49,013 nucleotides of DNA from contig JAVYAJ010000232.1 in NCBI GenBank assembly GCA_032229885.1, positions 1 to 49,013 on the forward strand, in the 5' to 3' direction. The translations under genes were made by a program, and so were the position numbers. Positions 9,114-18,319 of the stretch are shown one piece after another. Position 1 is the stretch's first letter. Each line of letters starts with the position of its first letter. The notes under the pieces were generated by a model. It saw only the letters and a list, made by a program, of their open reading frames with translations. It made no database searches and was not told the DNA's origin. The DNA is from Anammoximicrobium sp032229885 (GTDB lineage Bacteria > Planctomycetota > Planctomycetia > Pirellulales > Pirellulaceae).

Positions 9114-10562
9114 TCACGTCGCGCACCGCCAGGCGATCTCGAAGCCTTCGTGCCGCAGCCAGTCGGCGACTTCGGTCGGCGAACGGTGGTCGGACACGGG
9201 GAACTGTTCGCCCGCCTCGTGGGCGTCGGCATCCGGGCTGTAGCCGCCGGGCACGGTCGAGCTGCCGGCGCTCATCTGCGTGATGCAGATCCGGGCCAGT
9301 TGGTTTCGCAGTTCGACTTGTTCCCGCGTCGACAACACCAGCACGGCGCGCGGAAAGGCAACTCGGGCCGCGCAGTAGAAACGAACCAGCAGTTCGTCCG
9401 AGACGACGAACGGCGCCTCGAATCCCTCGGGCGCTTCGTGAAGCCGCGGCAGGCTGATGGCGAGCGTGCGATCCGGAAACCGATCGGCCAGATAAGCGGC
9501 GTGCCGAAGCATCGCGACGAAATCGGCGTGCGGTTCGGCCAGCCCTAGCAGAATGCCCAATCCCAAGCGAGGCATGCCTGCCTCGGCCGCTCGGTCGTGG
9601 GATTCCAAACGCCAGTCGTAGAAGCTCTTCGGACCGCGCCGGTGGTAGCGGGCGTACAGCGTTCGGTCGTAGGTCTCCTGATACAGCGTCAAGGCACAGA
9701 CGCCTGCCGCTACCAACTGGGCATAGTCTTCGGTCGCCTGCGGCGCGACTTCGAAACTCGACTCGAAACCCGCTCCGGCCAGCGCCCGAGCGATCTCGGC
9801 GTAATAGGCGGTCGTCGTCCGGCTGGGAAACTCGCTCGCCACGACCAGCAAATGCTCGAACCCCCGTTGGCGTAGAATCTGCGCCTGGTCCAGCGCCTCG
9901 GCTGCGGTCAGGTGCCGTCGTGGAATCTGCTCGGCAAAACGAAAGCCACAGTACACGCAGTCGTTGACACAGTAGCTAGAGACGTACAGCGGGGCGTATA
10001 GGAACATCCGTCGTCGGTCGGTCGCTAGGCCCGGCTCGCCGGCGGTGTGCCCGAAGTGTTCACGCGTCAACTGTCGGGCGCGTTCGACCAGCCGGGTCGT
10101 CGGGTACGACGGATCGAGCATCGCACACGCTTCGCGGATCGACTCGGTCTCCCACCGCGAGTCGAATGCCGCGTGGCGAGTTTGACGCGGCGGCAGGGCG
10201 GTTCGGCCAGCCAACCGTCGTCCGAGGTCGTCCAGCGCGTCGGCCAGCGCTTCGCTCTGGGGCGTCATCGCGCCGGCGTATTCGTTGAATTGTTGATATC
10301 GCCAGCGTTCGATCTTGCCGGCCAGTTCGACTCGCTTGGACGATGCCGCTGCGGGCGACGCGACAGACGATGCGGTGGGCTTTGTGGCCGATGACGGCGC
10401 GGACGCCGCAGGCCAGCCCAAGGCCGCTCGCGCTTGTTCCAACAGCCCTAGACGGTGCCCTGCGTGAGCGTCCGTCGCCGCGATCCAATCGGTCAACTCG
10501 TTCCATCGAGTCGAACCGTTCCCATCGGGCAAGGCGTTCAAAGCAGGCGGCAGATATGTCAT
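9114..10562 (-). CDS. thiH: ThiH/HydG-type radical SAM enzyme, probable 2-iminoacetate synthase
   Basis: The 482-residue protein holds the radical SAM cluster motif C198-x3-C202-x2-C205 in the context 'PLYVSSYCVNDCVYCGF', typical of ThiH and HydG, which cleave tyrosine by an S-adenosylmethionine radical. The C-terminus (MSAGSSTVPGGY followed by EQFPVSDHRSPTEVADWL) matches ThiH, which makes dehydroglycine for the thiazole of thiamin. HydG would carry an extra C-terminal cysteine cluster, and none is seen. Residues 1-120 are an unusual extension: a helical part, an Ala/Ser/Pro linker at about 50-75, then another helical part. I placed the start at the ATG at 10562; the frame stays open upstream but without a start codon clear of the preceding gene. 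No thiamin genes are nearby. Confidence 0.85.
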   Translation of the reverse strand: MTYLPPALNALPDGNGSTRWNELTDWIAATDAHAGHRLGLLEQARAALGWPAASAPSSATKPTASSVASPAAASSKRVELAGKIERWRYQQFNEYAGAMTPQSEALADALDDLGRRLAGRTALPPRQTRHAAFDSRWETESIREACAMLDPSYPTTRLVERARQLTREHFGHTAGEPGLATDRRRMFLYAPLYVSSYCVNDCVYCGFRFAEQIPRRHLTAAEALDQAQILRQRGFEHLLVVASEFPSRTTTAYYAEIARALAGAGFESSFEVAPQATEDYAQLVAAGVCALTLYQETYDRTLYARYHRRGPKSFYDWRLESHDRAAEAGMPRLGLGILLGLAEPHADFVAMLRHAAYLADRFPDRTLAISLPRLHEAPEGFEAPFVVSDELLVRFYCAARVAFPRAVLVLSTREQVELRNQLARICITQMSAGSSTVPGGYSPDADAHEAGEQFPVSDHRSPTEVADWLRHEGFEIAWRCAT

Positions 10563-10586
10563 GGTCGTGATCCGTCTCGATCTTCG

Positions 10587-10646
10587 TGAGGCTTGATCTT
10601 CCGGGGCTAGATTTGCGGGAGCTTGATTTTCTGACGCTTGGTTCAG
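10587..10646. repeat. Four degenerate 15-bp tandem units between two genes
   Basis: In the gap between the flavoprotein stop (10658) and the thiH start (10562) there are four imperfect 15-bp units built around GGCTTGATTTTC (starts near 10587, 10602, 10617 and 10632). On the minus strand, in frame with thiH, they would read as NQASE, NQAPA, NLAPE, DQASR. No start codon precedes them in that frame, so they are probably untranslated. Confidence 0.55.
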
Positions 10647-10657
10647 CGTTCGCCAGC

Positions 10658-12280
10658 TCAGCCGTCGCGTAGAATCTCGCTGGCGGCGTTCCGGCCGCAC
10701 GCGCCCATCACTCCGCCGCCGGGGTGCGCGGCTGCGCCGCACAGATACAAGCCGACGATGGGCGTGCGATAATCGGCCCAGCCCGCGACCGGGCGCAAGG
10801 CGAACAGTTGCTGCAGGTGCATTGCGCCTTGCATTATATTGCCGCCCGTCAAGCCGTAGGTTCGTTCCAGATCCAACGGGCTTAAGACCTGGCGGTGTTC
10901 GATCGCCCGCGGCACGTTCGGCGCATAGCGGGCCAGTTGCTCGATACATCGATCGGCAAAGTCCTCTTTGATCTCGTCCCACGTTCCACACGCCAGCCGG
11001 TACGGCGCGTACTGAACAAAGATCGACGCCACGTGCTTGCCTTCGGGGGCGAGCGTTCGATCGACGCTCGACGGCAAGGTCAGCTCGAGCACCGGCTCGA
11101 CGCTGGGCCGACCGTACTTGGCGTCGTCGAACGCCCGCTCGATATAGTCCAACGTTGGGCTGATGTGCATCGTCCCATGATGGTGCGCGACGACGCCGCT
11201 CGACGGATCGGCCGTAAAGCAGGGTGGCTCGGACAAGGCCAGGTTGATCTTGGCCGAGGCCGATCCATAGTCGATCCGCTCGACGGCTGCGCGAAAGGCC
11301 GGCGGCAGTTCGGCCGGATCACACAGTCGCAGAAACGTCTGCTGCGCGTCGATGCTGGACGCGACGGTCGATGTTTCGATGATGCGGTGGTCTGCCAGCG
11401 AGACGCCCAAGACGCGGCCGTTCGAGCTGATGATGCGAGCTACCTCGGCCTCGCGGCGAATCTCGACGCCCAGATCGCGGCAGGCGGCTTCGAGCGCCTC
11501 CGCCAGGCCGCCCATGCCGCCACGGACGTAGCCCCAGATGCCTCGCGCCCCGCCAGCCGTCCCCATCACGTGATGCAGCAACACATACGCGGTCGATGGG
11601 CTCGAGGGCGCCGCGAACGCGCCGATCACGGCGTCAGTGGCCAGCGTGGCTCGTAGCGGCTCGGCCTCGAACCATCGCTCGAGGAGCGGTCGAGCTGCGC
11701 CGACGAGGAACTCGATCGCCTCGGGCAGTTCATCGCCCAACACGGCCAGCGCCTGGTACACATCCCACAGCCGGGACGCGTCGCGAACTCGTTTGAGCGC
11801 GCCGACTTTGCGCCACCGCGGAGACAACGGAAACACGTTGGGCGGCGTTTGCGACAGGATCGGCTCGAGTGCGGCGGCGATCCGCGCCAGCAGCGTTTCG
11901 TAGCGCGGATACGCCTGGGCGTCGCGCTGGCTGAACTTGGCGATCTCCTGCTGCGTTCGGCTGCGATCCGGTCCCATCAGCAGCGAGCGGCCGTCTAGCA
12001 GCGGCGTGTACGACGATGGATTCCGCGCGAGAATCGCCAAGCCGTACTCTTTCAAACGCAGGTCGCGGATGATCTCGGGCAGCAACAGGCTGATCACATA
12101 GGCAGCCGTCGACACGCGATACCCGGGCCACACTTCCTCAGTCGCCGCACAGCCGCCCAAGACGTGGCGTCGTTCCAACACACAGACCGATCGCCCTGCT
12201 TTGGCCAAGTAGGCCGCCGCGATCAATCCGTTGTGTCCGCCGCCGATGATCACGCAATCGTAGCGTTTCCGTTCCCTCAT
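10658..12280 (-). CDS. FAD-dependent oxidoreductase, phytoene-dehydrogenase-like (PYROXD2 type)
   Basis: The 540-residue protein opens with a Rossmann dinucleotide-binding motif, YDCVIIGGGHNGLIAAAYLA, then 'VCVLERRHVLGGCAATEE', the arrangement of the amine oxidase/phytoene desaturase superfamily. The C-terminal 'GLYLCGAAAHPGGGVMGACG' is the second FAD contact. Close known relatives are PYROXD2-like NAD(P)/FAD proteins whose substrates are unknown. No carotenoid synthesis genes are nearby, so I do not call it a carotenoid enzyme. The start at 12280 has AGAGGGGA about eight bases upstream on the minus strand. ThiH follows 95 bases downstream in the same direction, so co-transcription is possible but not shown. 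Confidence 0.88.
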   Translation of the reverse strand: MRERKRYDCVIIGGGHNGLIAAAYLAKAGRSVCVLERRHVLGGCAATEEVWPGYRVSTAAYVISLLLPEIIRDLRLKEYGLAILARNPSSYTPLLDGRSLLMGPDRSRTQQEIAKFSQRDAQAYPRYETLLARIAAALEPILSQTPPNVFPLSPRWRKVGALKRVRDASRLWDVYQALAVLGDELPEAIEFLVGAARPLLERWFEAEPLRATLATDAVIGAFAAPSSPSTAYVLLHHVMGTAGGARGIWGYVRGGMGGLAEALEAACRDLGVEIRREAEVARIISSNGRVLGVSLADHRIIETSTVASSIDAQQTFLRLCDPAELPPAFRAAVERIDYGSASAKINLALSEPPCFTADPSSGVVAHHHGTMHISPTLDYIERAFDDAKYGRPSVEPVLELTLPSSVDRTLAPEGKHVASIFVQYAPYRLACGTWDEIKEDFADRCIEQLARYAPNVPRAIEHRQVLSPLDLERTYGLTGGNIMQGAMHLQQLFALRPVAGWADYRTPIVGLYLCGAAAHPGGGVMGACGRNAASEILRDG

Positions 12281-12647
12281 GGTTCGCCGTCCCCTCTGCG
12301 GCGCGTGCGCGATTGTAGTCGCTGGATCCGAGCGCCGAAAGAGGCGAAAGACAGCCGCGACTCGTCCTTTCGGTGATCCCCACGCACGCTGTCGGTTTGC
12401 TTTTCGGTGAAAATCTGTCACAACCAGTGTCGCTCAGCAGATTACCCCGCAGCCGACTGCGCGACGTCCGCGGGTCAGGCAGACAAGCGGCGCGAGGCCG
12501 TTCACGTTTGCGGCCGAGGCCGATCCAAGAGGATCGCAGCGGCGGTCCGTGCCGAGCTCGGCAGTAGGCGTCATCGTCCGCGCTCGGTGGGCGGGTGTGT
12601 CGGTGAGAGAATCCTTTTCCGAATCACTGTTTTAGGGAGGTCGTGTC
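12281..12647. other. Divergent intergenic region
   Basis: These 367 bases lie between the minus-strand flavoprotein and the plus-strand exported helical protein. The AGGGAGG at 12634-12640 is a strong ribosome-binding site for the GTG at 12648. I see no gene, repeat or hairpin worth naming in the rest. Confidence 0.5.
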
Positions 12648-13385
12648 GTGAAGCGTCTGTTTACCTTGGCGTTTGTCGCTGCGCTGTCCGTGACGTCGCT
12701 CGCGTGGGCTCAGCCAGGCGGTCGCGGTGGAGCTGGTTTCTTCGGCGGTCGCGGCGGGGGCGGCCTACTTGGGCTGGCGCAAAACGCGGCTGTGCAGAAG
12801 GAGATCGAGGCGGTCGAAGATCAGGTGGCGGCAATCACAAAGCTGGCTGAAGAAGGCCGCGCCGCTCGGGGCGAAGGCCAGCGGATCGATTTCCGCAACA
12901 TGACCGACGAGCAGCGTGCCGAGCTGCGAGCGCGTCGCGAGAAGGAAACGACTGCGGCGAACGCAAAGCTGGCTGAAATCCTGCTGCCGCACCAGATCAA
13001 GCGACTGAAGGAGATCCGGATCCAGCAACTCGGAACGGCGGCCGTATCCGATCCCGAAGTGGCGGCCGCGCTCAAGCTGACCGACAAGCAAAAGGCCGAT
13101 CTCGAAGCGGCCGCGACAGCCGACCGAGAAGCGATGCAGCAGGCGTTCCCACGCGGCGGGGGCGGCCAGGGGCAAAATCAGGACCAGGCGCGCGCACGGT
13201 TCCAAGAGCTGCGCACGAAGGCCGAACAGCGGGTTCTGGACGTGCTGACCGCCGACCAGAAGGCCGAGCTCGACAAGCTCAAAGGCGCCGCCTTCGAGAT
13301 GCCTCGCTTCGAGCGCGGTGATCGTCCGGCCGGAGATCGAGGCGGACAGCGTGGTCAGCGTGGACCACGCCGCGGCGGAAACTAG
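12648..13385 (+). CDS. Small exported helical protein, Spy/CpxP-like
   Basis: The 245-residue product has a clear signal peptide (MKRLFTLAF to SLAWAQ). It then has a Gly/Arg-rich stretch and a long charged helical region with repeats of the form 'MTDEQRAELRARRE', 'LTDKQKADLEA' and 'LTADQKAELDKL'. These LTxxQ-like repeats recall Spy/CpxP periplasmic proteins, which in Proteobacteria act as chaperones or stress sensors; many planctomycete genomes hold similar proteins of unproven role. The C-terminus is low complexity (Gly, Arg, Gln, Asp). The GTG start is supported by AGGGAGG seven bases upstream. A hairpin follows the stop by 31 bases. Export is well supported; the chaperone role is only suggested by likeness. 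Confidence 0.8.
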   Translation: MKRLFTLAFVAALSVTSLAWAQPGGRGGAGFFGGRGGGGLLGLAQNAAVQKEIEAVEDQVAAITKLAEEGRAARGEGQRIDFRNMTDEQRAELRARREKETTAANAKLAEILLPHQIKRLKEIRIQQLGTAAVSDPEVAAALKLTDKQKADLEAAATADREAMQQAFPRGGGGQGQNQDQARARFQELRTKAEQRVLDVLTADQKAELDKLKGAAFEMPRFERGDRPAGDRGGQRGQRGPRRGGN

Positions 13386-13416
13386 TGGCCAAACCCGCTT
13401 GGGTCACAAAAATGCG

Positions 13417-13452
13417 CTCCCTCGGCTGCTGCGTCACCGCCAGCCGAGGGAG
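13417..13452 (+). terminator. Hairpin after the Spy-like gene, likely terminator
   Basis: A perfect 12-bp stem, CTCCCTCGGCTG (13417-13428) with CAGCCGAGGGAG (13441-13452), encloses a 12-base loop 31 bases after the stop at 13385. No T-tract follows, so it may need Rho or act to stabilise the mRNA 3' end. Confidence 0.6.
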
Positions 13453-14011
13453 AACGACGGCCGGGCCGGCCCGGCGCCGAATCTGGCCGACTGGCATTCT
13501 GCCAGGAAACGTCGGCCCTGTTGGCACAAGCTAATCCAGGCGGAGCGCTGGCGGGTAGCCGGGATTCTCAGGTTGCAAGAGTCCCTTGCTCTGGCGAGTG
13601 CGACAACCCGAAACATTTCGGCAGGACAACGTAGCCGTTTCTTCTGTGAAGGTCGAAAGCGGTTGTCAAGCGGTTGAGGCAGAGCCACGGGGCCCGCCGA
13701 CCACTTGAGAACCACGGTCGACTTTTATGGAACGAACGGCTACGCTCGTTTCGGTTGAGAATATACCGGCGGACCGCACGTACCGACGCGACGCGAGACA
13801 CGAGATTGCCGGTGGTCACACGGTCGACATGTCGGCCGTCGCGTTGATCTCGCCAAATAGATGAAACGACGAGGCCCGGCTGCTGGTCGTCCGCTACGCG
13901 CAGAGGGACGACGGCTGCTGGCTTCCCCTGCCGTGCCCGCGATCGTGAGACGCTGGCCCATCCGGTGGGGGAAGGGATCTCCGAGTTGCCATCCAACGAA
14001 AGTGACTCGCA
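13453..14011. other. Intergenic region, no gene seen
   Basis: About 560 bases upstream of the first DUF4838 gene. No reading frame looks coding. I see no strong ribosome-binding site before the ATG at 14012 and no clear promoter or repeat. Confidence 0.5.
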
Positions 14012-16666
14012 ATGCGACAGCTACGCCTCTTTTTGTTGGCCTTATCCGGCGTTCTGCTGGCGTTCTCTTCCGCCCGCGCGGAACTGGTGCTTGCCGAAAA
14101 CGGCGTCTGCCCTTACCAGATCGTGATTCCCGACAAGCCTGCGGACGAGATTGTGCGTACTTGGCTTTTGGGCGCCGCCAAGTTGATGCAGGCCGCGTTT
14201 GAAAAGAACGGGTTCAAGGTAGAAGTGGTAAAGGAAGGGACGCAGACGGCGGGCCAGCCAGGGATCTATCTCGGCGCAACAGATTTCGCAGAGAAGCACG
14301 GTGTCAAGGTCGAGCAATTCAGCGACTGGACGTACTGCCAAAAGGTCATTGGCAAGGACGTGATCATCGCCGGGAACGATAAGAAGAACCCGGTAAAGAC
14401 CATCCAAGGCTCGCGCACTCCCTTGGCGTTGCTCGGCACGGTCAAAGGGACGTGCGACTTTCTGCGGCAGTATGTCGGCGTGCGTTTTCTGTTCATGAAC
14501 CTAGACTCCGGTCCGAAAGGATTCGCCGCGGATGGCTCGCTCAGACTCGATTCACGAAGCATCGCGTTTCTGCCGGTGGCGCGGGTGGCGTTGCCGGACG
14601 AGCTCGATCTGCGGAAGACGCCGCTGCTGCGGGCTTGTGCCGATGGCAACTGTGAAACGTTCTACCACATCGCGAACAATTTCTTTCCACTCTTGAGTTT
14701 TGTCCAGGGTTCAGAGGTGCATTGGGGAGACGTCATTTCGCGCGCAGAGTATGGCGCGACTCACCCCGAATACTTTGCCCTGCTTGCAGACGGCAGACGC
14801 TCCATTGAACATTCGGTCTCCGTCACCGAGGCCGGAGAGGAAAAGCATTGCGTGACGCAGCTCGGCGTCTTGGATCTGATGGCCGGGGCATTGGCGAAAA
14901 GGGTCCAGGCCGGCGAGAATACGCTCATGATCATGCCGCCAGATTCTTACCGTCTCTGCTATTGCAACTGCGACGGGTGTACGCGCTTGTTTGGCGGCGT
15001 CAAGGCAAAGTCCTGGGATGACATTCGCGCGCGAGGCAATTCCGGCAAGCTCTGGCAGGCCTATTTCGCGATCGCGAACAGACTGGAACGAACGCATCCC
15101 GAGGCGCGGCTCGTAATCTGGGACTATCAGGACACGCCGCTCGATATGGTTGGCGAGGTTCCGGCGAACGTCATTCCAAAACTCCACATGGGCTCGAAGG
15201 CCGATTTCCACAGACTCGAGGGCGTCGCAACGCCTGCGGGGATCTGTGTCCTGGAAGAGACTTTTACGGGCTTTGGCGTGGGCGGTCCCTATTTGCCGGA
15301 ACGTACGCCGGAATACATCGCCGGCATGGCGCAGACGATGGCTCGCTATAAAGTGCAGTGGAGCACTCGCGACGGCGCAATGGGGAACGTTCGTGGCCTG
15401 CAGGCGGCGGCCTATTACGTCTACGGCCGCATGTTGGACGATCCCTCCGCCGACTGGCGCGAGTTGCTGGGCGAATTTTGCGCCGCCGCTTTTGGTGACG
15501 TAGCGCCCACCATGCGCCAATTCCACGATTCGCTGCACGAGCAGATTGCGTTGTACTCCGATTTTTTCGGGATCCGGGCGCCCGCCTGGGGCTATAATTA
15601 CGGCCGTTCCACGTATCGCGGCAACAAGTGGCATGTGCTGAGCATGTACCCGCCCGAGTATTGCGCGACCGCGGACGCCTTGCTGTCTTCGGCCGAACGT
15701 CGAACGAAGGACGCGGATGTCAAGGCGCGCCTGCAACTGCTGAGGATCGAATTCAACTACCTGCGGGGGCTGTCGCGTATCTTCCACCTGCACAACGCCT
15801 GGCTTCTGAACCCTTCGCCGGAATTCTTGAATCCGCTGGTCGAATCCATTGAGGCGTGGCACGCGCAGGTGAGGTCTACGGCCGGAAATCGTCTGGACGA
15901 CTGGCCGGAAATAGCGCCTTTCGCCGGCCAGAACTACAGCCATGCGTCGTTACGGTACCGGTCCTATCAGCAGACTTGGGAGTCCACCTGCGTGCACTGG
16001 GACACGGCGGCGATTCGCACCGGAATCCTGGAAAGCCAGCGCCGGCTGACAGTGCCCATGGTCGAAACACCGCCGGCCATCGATGACGACGTCTGGAACG
16101 GGGCGTCGGAACAAGTCCTGCGGGTCCGCGATGACATGCCGTTTTCCGGCGTACGGACGACGTTCAAGGCGCTGTGCGACCGCCAAGCGCTCTATGTACG
16201 GGTGGACTGCCTGTCTCCTGCCGAGCATCCAGAAGATATTCCTGACGCCGAAGCCGAACGCGATGTGTTCAAGCAGGAGCACGTCGACCTCGTCATCCAA
16301 GCTTCGCCAGGCGGCAAGATTTATCGCCTAGCGGCGAACCCGACCTCCGGACTGCGCTACGATGCGATTTGGACGGTCGGCCCCGAGGACCGGTTGGTCG
16401 AAGACGTGACGTGGAGCGGCCGCTGGGAATTCGCGTTCAAAACGACTGGGAAAAAGAGTCGATACGGTTTGGCCGACCGCGTCTGGACAGCGTGGTTTCG
16501 GATTCCGTATGCCGCGCTGGATGTTGCGGCGCCCCCGACGGGAGCGACTTGGGGATTCAACGTCGACCGCGTGCGCATCAATCCGGGCATTGCCCCTCAA
16601 CATATTCTCTGGCGAAATGCGTCTTCTCTCACCGACTCGCAAACGCTCGGTACGCTGGCGTTTTAA
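14012..16666 (+). CDS. Exported DUF4838 protein with C-terminal carbohydrate-binding-like domain
   Basis: The 884-residue protein starts with a signal peptide (MRQLRLFLLALSGVLLAFSS, ending around ARA). Residues of about 25-180 resemble the small domain that precedes alpha-glucuronidase-like barrels. The DUF4838 core follows, marked by 'ATHPEYFALLADGRR' and the cysteine cluster 'YCNCDGC', both usual in this family. The last 200 residues ('PPAIDDDVWNGA' onward, ending 'ATWGFNVDRVRI') match a CBM9-like fold often appended to planctomycete secreted proteins. DUF4838 proteins are thought to act on polysaccharides, but no activity is established to my knowledge. A larger paralogue lies at 27679-30834 on the other strand. 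Confidence 0.88.
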   Translation: MRQLRLFLLALSGVLLAFSSARAELVLAENGVCPYQIVIPDKPADEIVRTWLLGAAKLMQAAFEKNGFKVEVVKEGTQTAGQPGIYLGATDFAEKHGVKVEQFSDWTYCQKVIGKDVIIAGNDKKNPVKTIQGSRTPLALLGTVKGTCDFLRQYVGVRFLFMNLDSGPKGFAADGSLRLDSRSIAFLPVARVALPDELDLRKTPLLRACADGNCETFYHIANNFFPLLSFVQGSEVHWGDVISRAEYGATHPEYFALLADGRRSIEHSVSVTEAGEEKHCVTQLGVLDLMAGALAKRVQAGENTLMIMPPDSYRLCYCNCDGCTRLFGGVKAKSWDDIRARGNSGKLWQAYFAIANRLERTHPEARLVIWDYQDTPLDMVGEVPANVIPKLHMGSKADFHRLEGVATPAGICVLEETFTGFGVGGPYLPERTPEYIAGMAQTMARYKVQWSTRDGAMGNVRGLQAAAYYVYGRMLDDPSADWRELLGEFCAAAFGDVAPTMRQFHDSLHEQIALYSDFFGIRAPAWGYNYGRSTYRGNKWHVLSMYPPEYCATADALLSSAERRTKDADVKARLQLLRIEFNYLRGLSRIFHLHNAWLLNPSPEFLNPLVESIEAWHAQVRSTAGNRLDDWPEIAPFAGQNYSHASLRYRSYQQTWESTCVHWDTAAIRTGILESQRRLTVPMVETPPAIDDDVWNGASEQVLRVRDDMPFSGVRTTFKALCDRQALYVRVDCLSPAEHPEDIPDAEAERDVFKQEHVDLVIQASPGGKIYRLAANPTSGLRYDAIWTVGPEDRLVEDVTWSGRWEFAFKTTGKKSRYGLADRVWTAWFRIPYAALDVAAPPTGATWGFNVDRVRINPGIAPQHILWRNASSLTDSQTLGTLAF

Positions 16667-16744
16667 CGGTGCGATTGCGTTTTAAGGCCTGCAATCCCAG
16701 CCAAGGAAACAGGGGCATAACTCGCGACCGGTCGTTTTTGATCG

Positions 16745-16848
16745 AGGAGCCTGCCCGGAAATTGGACTTTACCCACAATGTGCTAGATAAGCGCGATCGC
16801 TGGCAACACGACTGGTTGTGGTGTCTTCGAATATCTGGACAGGCTCCT
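16745..16848. mobile_element. 104-bp inverted-repeat element (MITE-like)
   Basis: The ends AGGAGCCTGCCCGGA (16745-16759) and TCTGGACAGGCTCCT (16834-16848) are inverted repeats matching at 13 of 15 positions (first nine perfect), with no coding capacity between. The ends resemble terminal repeats of known insertion sequences in general form. The right end overlaps the TAG stop codon (16847-16849) of the adjacent nuclease gene. Mobility is inferred from structure only; a plain long-range hairpin serving as a bidirectional terminator between the two converging genes is the main alternative. Confidence 0.5.
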
Positions 16849-17830
16849 AGTCTTGCCAACCGCCTGTACGGTAGCCCTTGAACAGCTTTCGGCCCAACGC
16901 GGGTTGGTACGGCGTCCATGGACTGGCGTCATTCACGTCCTCATGCATCAGTCCGCTGAGGGTGTGCATCTTCGAATCCAGATTGTCCAAGAAATGAAGG
17001 GCGACGGCTTCGAGTGTCATGGGCAGCTTGGGACTGCCATATTCGTATTCGCCGTGATGGCTGAGGATCATGTGCTGCAGCCGCAGCCGCAGCTCGACCG
17101 GGAAGGGTTCGCCGGACAAGCGTTCGGATTCGGCGATCTTGGCGTCGACGAGGCTCGTTCCGATCACCAGATGACCGAGCAACTGGCCTTCGTCGCTGTA
17201 TGCCAGATCCCGTTCATACGTCAACTCGCGGGTCTTGCCGATATCGTGCAGGAAAGCGCCCATCACGAGTAGGTCCGCATCGAGTTCCGGGTATCGCGTC
17301 GCCACCAGCGCTGCCAACTCCATCAAGCTGAGTGTGTGGTCCAGCAGTCCGCCACGGAAGGCGTGGTGATTCTTGATCCCAGCCGGCGCGCTCGTAAAGC
17401 TGGCCATGAACGCTTCGTCCGCCAGAAAGCATTTTGCCAGGTTGCGGAGCGGCGCATTGCGCATCGCCCGCAGCAGTTCGCCAAGCCGTGCGACCAGACG
17501 ATCTATCGAGACGGCGTCGAGCGTGACAAAATCGGCTTCGTCCACCTGAGCCGCAGGCGTGCGTTCGAGATGGCCGACGATGATTTGCAGCGCCCCGTTG
17601 TAAGACTGGGCCGTACCTTGGACCCGGACATAGTCGCCGTTTTCGAACGAGTGGTATAGCTTTTCGTTGGCATTCCACATCATCGCGTTGATCGAACCCG
17701 TGCGATCCGACAAACGCATCTGCAAGTACAGACTGCCGTGACGGTTCGTGCGCAACTGTTTGTCGGCAACCAGAAACGCTTCGTCGACCGATTCTCGGTC
17801 CGATAGTTGCTGGATGAAGCGGCGAGACAT
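16847..17830 (-). CDS. YhaM-type 3'-5' exoribonuclease (OB fold plus HD domain)
   Basis: The 327-residue protein has an N-terminal OB-type nucleic-acid-binding fold (about 15-95, 'LYLQMRLSDRTGSINAMMWN'). A C-terminal HD-superfamily metal phosphohydrolase domain follows: 'HHAFRGGLLDHTLSLMELA' (155-173), the HD pair H195-D196 in 'FLHDIGKTREL', and 'ILSHHGEYEYGSPK' (255-268). This order is that of Bacillus YhaM, which degrades RNA and DNA from the 3' end. The ATG at 17830 gives the family's usual length; an upstream ATG at 17893 adds residues with no family likeness. The stop codon overlaps the edge of the inverted-repeat element. Neighbours are unrelated. Confidence 0.9.
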   Translation of the reverse strand: MSRRFIQQLSDRESVDEAFLVADKQLRTNRHGSLYLQMRLSDRTGSINAMMWNANEKLYHSFENGDYVRVQGTAQSYNGALQIIVGHLERTPAAQVDEADFVTLDAVSIDRLVARLGELLRAMRNAPLRNLAKCFLADEAFMASFTSAPAGIKNHHAFRGGLLDHTLSLMELAALVATRYPELDADLLVMGAFLHDIGKTRELTYERDLAYSDEGQLLGHLVIGTSLVDAKIAESERLSGEPFPVELRLRLQHMILSHHGEYEYGSPKLPMTLEAVALHFLDNLDSKMHTLSGLMHEDVNDASPWTPYQPALGRKLFKGYRTGGWQD

Positions 17831-18319
17831 GGCAATCCATTCTTGCTGCGAGAGTATCCACACAACCGAGCGGCGCGAACTGGTTTGTCGCACCCAGCTT
17901 GGCCCGCGCTCCAGACTCTGTTGTGCGGTCGAGAGAAGCGTCTGTAACGTCGCCGATGAACGATCGTCGGCTCGTTCGCCATGATCTGCCGTGCGGTCGA
18001 GGGGAAGGACAGACTCGAAGCCGCCGCTCGTTCACAGCCCGGCCGTATTCTAGGGACGGGCCGAGCCGATCGCAAGGTCGGCATCCGCGAGACCCAGTCG
18101 AACGGGCGGCGGATCTCCGATCGAATGTCCACATTCCCGCCACGTGGCGCCTGCCGCGCCCGTTCTGCGCCAGCCGCCACGGCCGCGTTTGCCCCGCTCT
18201 CCCGTAGACCGACTGGCGGCGAGCTGGTGATCCGCGTCCCGGTCTCGCGAAAGACGCCCCCTATCCGGCCCACGATCTGCGATGCCGAATCTGAACCGCG
18301 CGAGACCAGATTGCGCGGG
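17831..18319. other. Intergenic region, no gene seen
   Basis: About 490 bases between two minus-strand genes. Frames here are arginine-rich and match no family. No terminator-like hairpin with a T-tract and no repeat were noticed. Confidence 0.45.

Noticed and set aside
9114..10562. HydG, the [FeFe]-hydrogenase maturase
   Set aside because: The C-terminal cysteine cluster that defines HydG is missing and the C-terminus matches ThiH; no hydE, hydF or hydrogenase gene is nearby.
10658..12280. Carotenoid phytoene desaturase
   Set aside because: The fold fits, but there are no phytoene synthase or other carotenoid genes, and the sequence is closer to PYROXD2-like proteins.
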